Under the pieces are notes generated by a model. That model ran no database searches. It was not told the origin of the DNA and worked only from the letters and a program-made list of their open reading frames with translations. Shown here piece after piece: positions 40,394 through 43,386 of a stretch of 43,386 nucleotides of DNA. Source of the DNA: JBJXGC01 sp046154545 (GTDB lineage: Bacteria > Chloroflexota > Dehalococcoidia > Tepidiformales > Tepidiformaceae); contig JBJXGC010000080.1 of NCBI GenBank assembly GCA_046154545.1, positions 1-43,386 of the forward strand, read 5' to 3'. Numbering within the stretch: position 1 is the stretch's first letter; every line of letters starts with the position of its first letter. The position numbers were made by a program, and so were the translations under genes.

Positions 40394-42321
40394 TACTGGG
40401 CCCCTCCGCCGGGGAGACCGGCCGGGCTCCGTTGGACGGCGGCGCTGTCGGCCTGGGGCCGGTGGCCGGCGGACCCGCCGTTCGTATGCACCGTGGCTGC
40501 GGCCAGAGGCGGCGGAGGAAGCGAATGCGGCGCCGGGACGGCCCGGCCGCTCAGAGCCTCGTCCTGGTCCTTCAATTCAAGGTCGTAGATGCGGCGATAG
40601 AGGCCCTCTTGCTCCAGGAGCTCTTCGTGCCGGCCGCGCTGCACGACGCGGCCGCGGTCAAGGACGAGGATCTCGTCGGCCCGGCGCACCGTCCGCAGCC
40701 GCTGGGCGATGACGAAGGTGGTGCGGCCGGCCATCAGTTCGTTCAACGCCTGCTGGATGAGGTACTCCGTCTGGGAGTCCACGCTCGCCGTCGAGTCGTC
40801 GAAGATCAGGATCCGGGGGTCCATGAGCAACGTCCGGGCGATGGCGATGCGCTGCTTCTGGCCGCCGGAGAGGGTAACGCCGCGCTCACCCACCCACTCG
40901 TCGTAGCCGTAGGGGAGGCTCGTGATGAATTCATGGATACGGGCGGCCTTCGCGGCCCGTTCCACGTCTTCCTGCGTCGCGTCGGGCCGCCCATAGGCGA
41001 TGTTGTCGCGGATTGTGCCGATGAACAGGAAGAGGTCCTGCTGGACGATGCCTATCTGTGACCGCAAGGAATCCAGCGTCATGTCGCGTACATCGATGCC
41101 GTCGATCGTGATCTTCCCGGCCGTCACGTCGTAAAAACGGGGGATAAGGTTGACGACGGTCGACTTGCCACTCCCGGTCGGCCCAAGGAGGGCGATCACG
41201 GTCCCCGGTTTCGCATCGACACTGATGTCGGTCAGGACGGCGCTGAGCTTGTCGTAGCCAAAGCTGACGTTTTCGAAGCGGACATGGCCCGTGGCGTTCG
41301 TGAGCGCGACCGCGCCCGGTTTCTCCTGGACGGCCGACTGCGCGTCGATCAGTTCGAAGATCCGCTCGCACGAGGTCGCCGCCCGGGCGATGAAGGTGAT
41401 CGAGAAGCCGATCGTCCGCACCGGGAGCTGGAGAAGACCGAGCCAGAGCGTGAAGGTCAACAGGTCGGCGGCGCTCAGGCTACCCCGGGAGATGAGCCAG
41501 GCGCCGAAGCCGACGGTGGCCGCGATCTGGAGGTTGCCCAGGCCCATCATGAACGGCCCAAACTTGCCCTGGACGACGGAGGCGCGGTAGCTCAGGGCGG
41601 CCTGCTTCTGCCCCACCTGCCGGAATTTCTCGCTTTCGAAATCTTCCCGGGCGAAAGCCTTGACCACCCGGATACCGGAAAGCCCCTCTTCGGCGACCTG
41701 CGTCATCTCCGCCTGGTTCTGCTGGATCTCGAGCCACATCGGCCGCATCTTCCGGGCCATCAAGAACGAGGCGACGCCCAGGATCGGGATGCTGATGACA
41801 CTGAGCGCGGCCAGTTGCGGGCTAATGACGAACATCCCGATGACGGAGATGAGGAGGATAAGGGCGATGTAGGCGAGCCTGATCCCGCCCATCGCGATGA
41901 ACATCCGGATGCCTTCCACGTCCTGCGTCACGCGGGACATGATCTGGCCGGTCTGGACGTTGTCGTGGTAGGCGTAGCTCAGCCGCTGGAGGTTCTCGTA
42001 GATCCGGTTGCGGATGTCGTACGCCAGCCGCTGGCCGATCGACTCGCCGAGGAACTGCTGGCCGAACTGGGCGAGCCCCCGCCCGGCCGCAAACAGCACG
42101 ATCGCCAGGGCGCTGACAATGAGGAGGGTTTCGTTGCCCGCCAGCCCGGAGAACTTACCTTCGGCGTCCTTCTGCGGGTCCAGGCCGAGGTTGATGGCGT
42201 AACGGACGAGCAGCGGGCTCACCATCACGAATGCGCCCGAGAGGAGCACCGACAGGAACGCCAGCGCGAGCTGCTTGCGATAGGGCCTGAGGTACGGTTT
42301 CAAGCGGAGTAGGTGACGCAC
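40393..42321 (-). CDS. ABC exporter half-transporter, degenerate ATP site subunit
   Basis: A 642-residue TM-NBD protein. Six transmembrane helices span about residues 18-315 (LALAFLSVLLSGAFVMVSPL, IALILLISVIGMFVISPQLA). The NBD has Walker A GPTGSGKST and a canonical signature LSGGQKQ, but Walker B is ILIFDDSTASVD (Asp replacing the catalytic Glu) and the H-loop is AQRLRT (Gln replacing His). Together with the non-canonical signature of the partner these changes fall into one of the two composite ATP sites, the hallmark of asymmetric heterodimeric exporters. A ~55-residue Pro/Ala-rich tail follows. It is the first gene of the pair and is translationally coupled to the second. Confidence 0.92.
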   Translation of the reverse strand: MRHLLRLKPYLRPYRKQLALAFLSVLLSGAFVMVSPLLVRYAINLGLDPQKDAEGKFSGLAGNETLLIVSALAIVLFAAGRGLAQFGQQFLGESIGQRLAYDIRNRIYENLQRLSYAYHDNVQTGQIMSRVTQDVEGIRMFIAMGGIRLAYIALILLISVIGMFVISPQLAALSVISIPILGVASFLMARKMRPMWLEIQQNQAEMTQVAEEGLSGIRVVKAFAREDFESEKFRQVGQKQAALSYRASVVQGKFGPFMMGLGNLQIAATVGFGAWLISRGSLSAADLLTFTLWLGLLQLPVRTIGFSITFIARAATSCERIFELIDAQSAVQEKPGAVALTNATGHVRFENVSFGYDKLSAVLTDISVDAKPGTVIALLGPTGSGKSTVVNLIPRFYDVTAGKITIDGIDVRDMTLDSLRSQIGIVQQDLFLFIGTIRDNIAYGRPDATQEDVERAAKAARIHEFITSLPYGYDEWVGERGVTLSGGQKQRIAIARTLLMDPRILIFDDSTASVDSQTEYLIQQALNELMAGRTTFVIAQRLRTVRRADEILVLDRGRVVQRGRHEELLEQEGLYRRIYDLELKDQDEALSGRAVPAPHSLPPPPLAAATVHTNGGSAGHRPQADSAAVQRSPAGLPGGGAQ

Positions 42322-42338
42322 AGTTCGCTCCCAATCCT

Positions 42339-42381
42339 CACCCTACCACACCTTAACGCGAACGTGAAGTTAGGTAGGGTG
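42339..42381. repeat. Inverted repeat between lutB-like and ABC genes
   Basis: CACCCTACC (42339-42347) is inverted at 42373-42381 with a 25-nt spacer. No T-run follows on either strand, so it is more likely an operator or a leaky processing hairpin than a classical terminator. It lies 18 bp upstream of the exporter start. Confidence 0.4.
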
Positions 42382-42408
42382 GAGTTCGCGCGGCCTGGCT
42401 TGCACGCC

Positions 42409-43386
42409 CTACCGGACGATGATCACCAGCTCTTCGCTCCCGTGGATACCCTTCACGATCTGCTTCTCGATATCCGCTGTCCGGCTGGCGCCCGTGAGGA
42501 TGAGCGCGTCGCCCGTCCCCAGGTACGGCTCGACGTCGCGCGGGTAACGCACCACTGTCCGCGCATCGACCTCTACCACCACCCGGCTGGCGGCGAGCAG
42601 CGGCCGCCGGGCTGCCGCCGCGCCCGTGAGCAGGACGCTCCCCGTTGAGGCGATGGCGGCCGTCGCCCGCAGCCTGCGTTCCCCGGGACGGGCGGCCGTG
42701 GCCTGGGCGACGACGACACCGAGCGAGGCAGCCCGCTGGCGGAAGAGCAGCGTCAGATCCTCGGGCTCCAGCTCCACGAGCGGCAGCGGCACCGGGCCGG
42801 CGTAGCTGACGGATGGGTCGGGACGGAGCGAGAGCGGGTCTCGGCGCAAATCAACGTCGGGCAGCAGCCGGGGATCGACCTCGGAGCCCTTCGACCGCAC
42901 CAGCGGCCCAACCGTCCGCAACCCGATGCGGCCCATCGCCGAAGCCGCCCGCGCCGTCGTGGCGTTCGCAAAGGTCAGCGCCCACCCCTTCCAGACCGCC
43001 CGCTCGCGCAGGCCGGCCTTCCCATCCTTGACTGCGTCCGCGCGGAGGTCGAGCAGCATCCGGTGAAGTGGGATGCCGACCGGGCAGGCCTCGGTGCAGC
43101 CGCCGCACAGGCTCGACGCGAACGGCAGGTCGGCGAACCGGCCGTCGTCCCAGAGCAGCGGCGAGAGGACGGCCCCAATCGGTCCCATATACGGAGAGCC
43201 GTACGACAGCCCACCGGCCGCCCGGTAGACGGGGCAGCCGTTCATGCAGGCCCCACAGCGGATGCAGCGGAGCACGTCGCGATAGCGCTCGTCCTGGGCG
43301 ATGCGCGAGCGCCCGTTATCGACGAACACTACGTGCCGCTCCTGGCCGCTATCGGGCGCGCCCAGGAAATGCGTGAACGAGGTCAG
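42409..43386 (-). CDS. LutB-type iron-sulfur protein fused to LUD domain (5' end outside window)
   Basis: The frame is open to the window edge and reads THFLGAPDSGQERHVVFVDN into the listed part, so the N-terminal LUD-containing part of LutB lies beyond 43386. Visible: a 4Fe-4S motif CIRCGACMNGCPVY, a second CGGCTEACPVGIPLHRMLLD, and a helical spacer typical of LutB. The last ~150 residues form a LutC-like LUD domain: LVELEPEDLTLLFRQRAASL, IASTGSVLLTGAAAARRPLL and the final TGASRTADIEKQIVKGIHGS. LutABC oxidise L-lactate; in most bacteria LutB and LutC are separate proteins. Here they appear fused, with a shortened C-terminus of LutB. The complex should act at the membrane or in the cytosol with a LutA-like partner outside the window. 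Confidence 0.85.
   Translation of the reverse strand: MTSFTHFLGAPDSGQERHVVFVDNGRSRIAQDERYRDVLRCIRCGACMNGCPVYRAAGGLSYGSPYMGPIGAVLSPLLWDDGRFADLPFASSLCGGCTEACPVGIPLHRMLLDLRADAVKDGKAGLRERAVWKGWALTFANATTARAASAMGRIGLRTVGPLVRSKGSEVDPRLLPDVDLRRDPLSLRPDPSVSYAGPVPLPLVELEPEDLTLLFRQRAASLGVVVAQATAARPGERRLRATAAIASTGSVLLTGAAAARRPLLAASRVVVEVDARTVVRYPRDVEPYLGTGDALILTGASRTADIEKQIVKGIHGSEELVIIVR

Noticed and set aside
39062..40588. 508-codon plus-strand open frame opposite the ABC exporter genes
   Set aside because: Its sequence is a low-complexity His/Asp/Arg-rich shadow, while the minus strand encodes full ABC motifs.
1..43386. CRISPR arrays or cas genes
   Set aside because: No regularly spaced identical repeats with unique spacers were seen; the repeats at 23-122 are too few, degenerate and irregularly spaced.

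Overview
This is a high-G+C bacterial window with many GTG/TTG starts and 4-bp gene overlaps. The 88-residue DPDG protein, the DUF3854 primase-like gene and the DUF3631 remnant resemble parts of actinobacterial-type mobile elements. The heterodimeric ABC exporter and the LutB-LUD fusion are ordinary chromosomal genes that would also suit Chloroflexota. The phylum cannot be fixed from the sequence alone. The left ~38 kb is a composite accessory island; the right ~5 kb is chromosomal backbone.

Layout. 1-4 kb: four degenerate direct repeats (an IS21-type end or iterons), then an overlapping replication-type operon (88-aa protein, helical protein, DUF3854/P-loop protein, small CxxC protein) running into a frameshifted DUF3631 helicase remnant. 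4.1-5.8 kb: two orphan genes. 6-11.6 kb: a complete Type I restriction-modification operon (hsdR-hsdM-hsdS). 11.7-12.6 kb: a Panacea-domain antitoxin with a MazF/PemK-like toxin candidate, followed by an IS256-type transposase scar. 13-21.2 kb: a patchwork in which a short zinc-ribbon gene occurs three times (14.5, 17.3, 20.5 kb; copies 2 and 3 carry a stop at the same codon). Remnants of phage small-terminase-like genes lie among the copies, separated by unrelated cargo (membrane protein, DinB-like protein, orphan, LLM flavin oxidoreductase, HTH/zinc protein). 22.8-25.3 kb: a cytoplasmic subtilase with a C-terminal P domain, divergent from a stand-alone protein that looks like a copy of the protease's own N-terminal prodomain.

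26.3-35.2 kb: a phage-derived island. TerL and a P27-type TerS run leftward. Two rightward operons (SWIM protein-DUF2958-DUF2786; repeat protein-ParB-DUF488) have near-superimposable promoters and 5' stem-loop leaders. They are followed by a second Panacea toxin-antitoxin pair, a ParB-like protein and a two-domain methylase-like/Mom-like protein whose start codon lies 2 nt after the CCA end of tRNA-Gly. No portal, capsid or integrase gene is present.

35.2-38.4 kb: an apparently gene-free stretch, half of a tRNA-Arg, vapBC with a frameshifted toxin and a 34-bp operator palindrome, an MBL-fold hydrolase with a winged-helix tail, and hicBA. 38.4-43.4 kb: a heterodimeric ABC exporter with one degenerate ATP site, and the 3' part of a LutB-type iron-sulfur protein fused to a LUD domain. 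The island is dense in defence, anti-restriction and addiction functions: Type I R-M, two Panacea pairs, vapBC, hicBA and a DNA-modification candidate. The most unusual points are the protease/prodomain pair, the paired 5' stem-loop leaders, the ParB/Mom-like module abutting a tRNA, and the triplicated zinc-ribbon locus.
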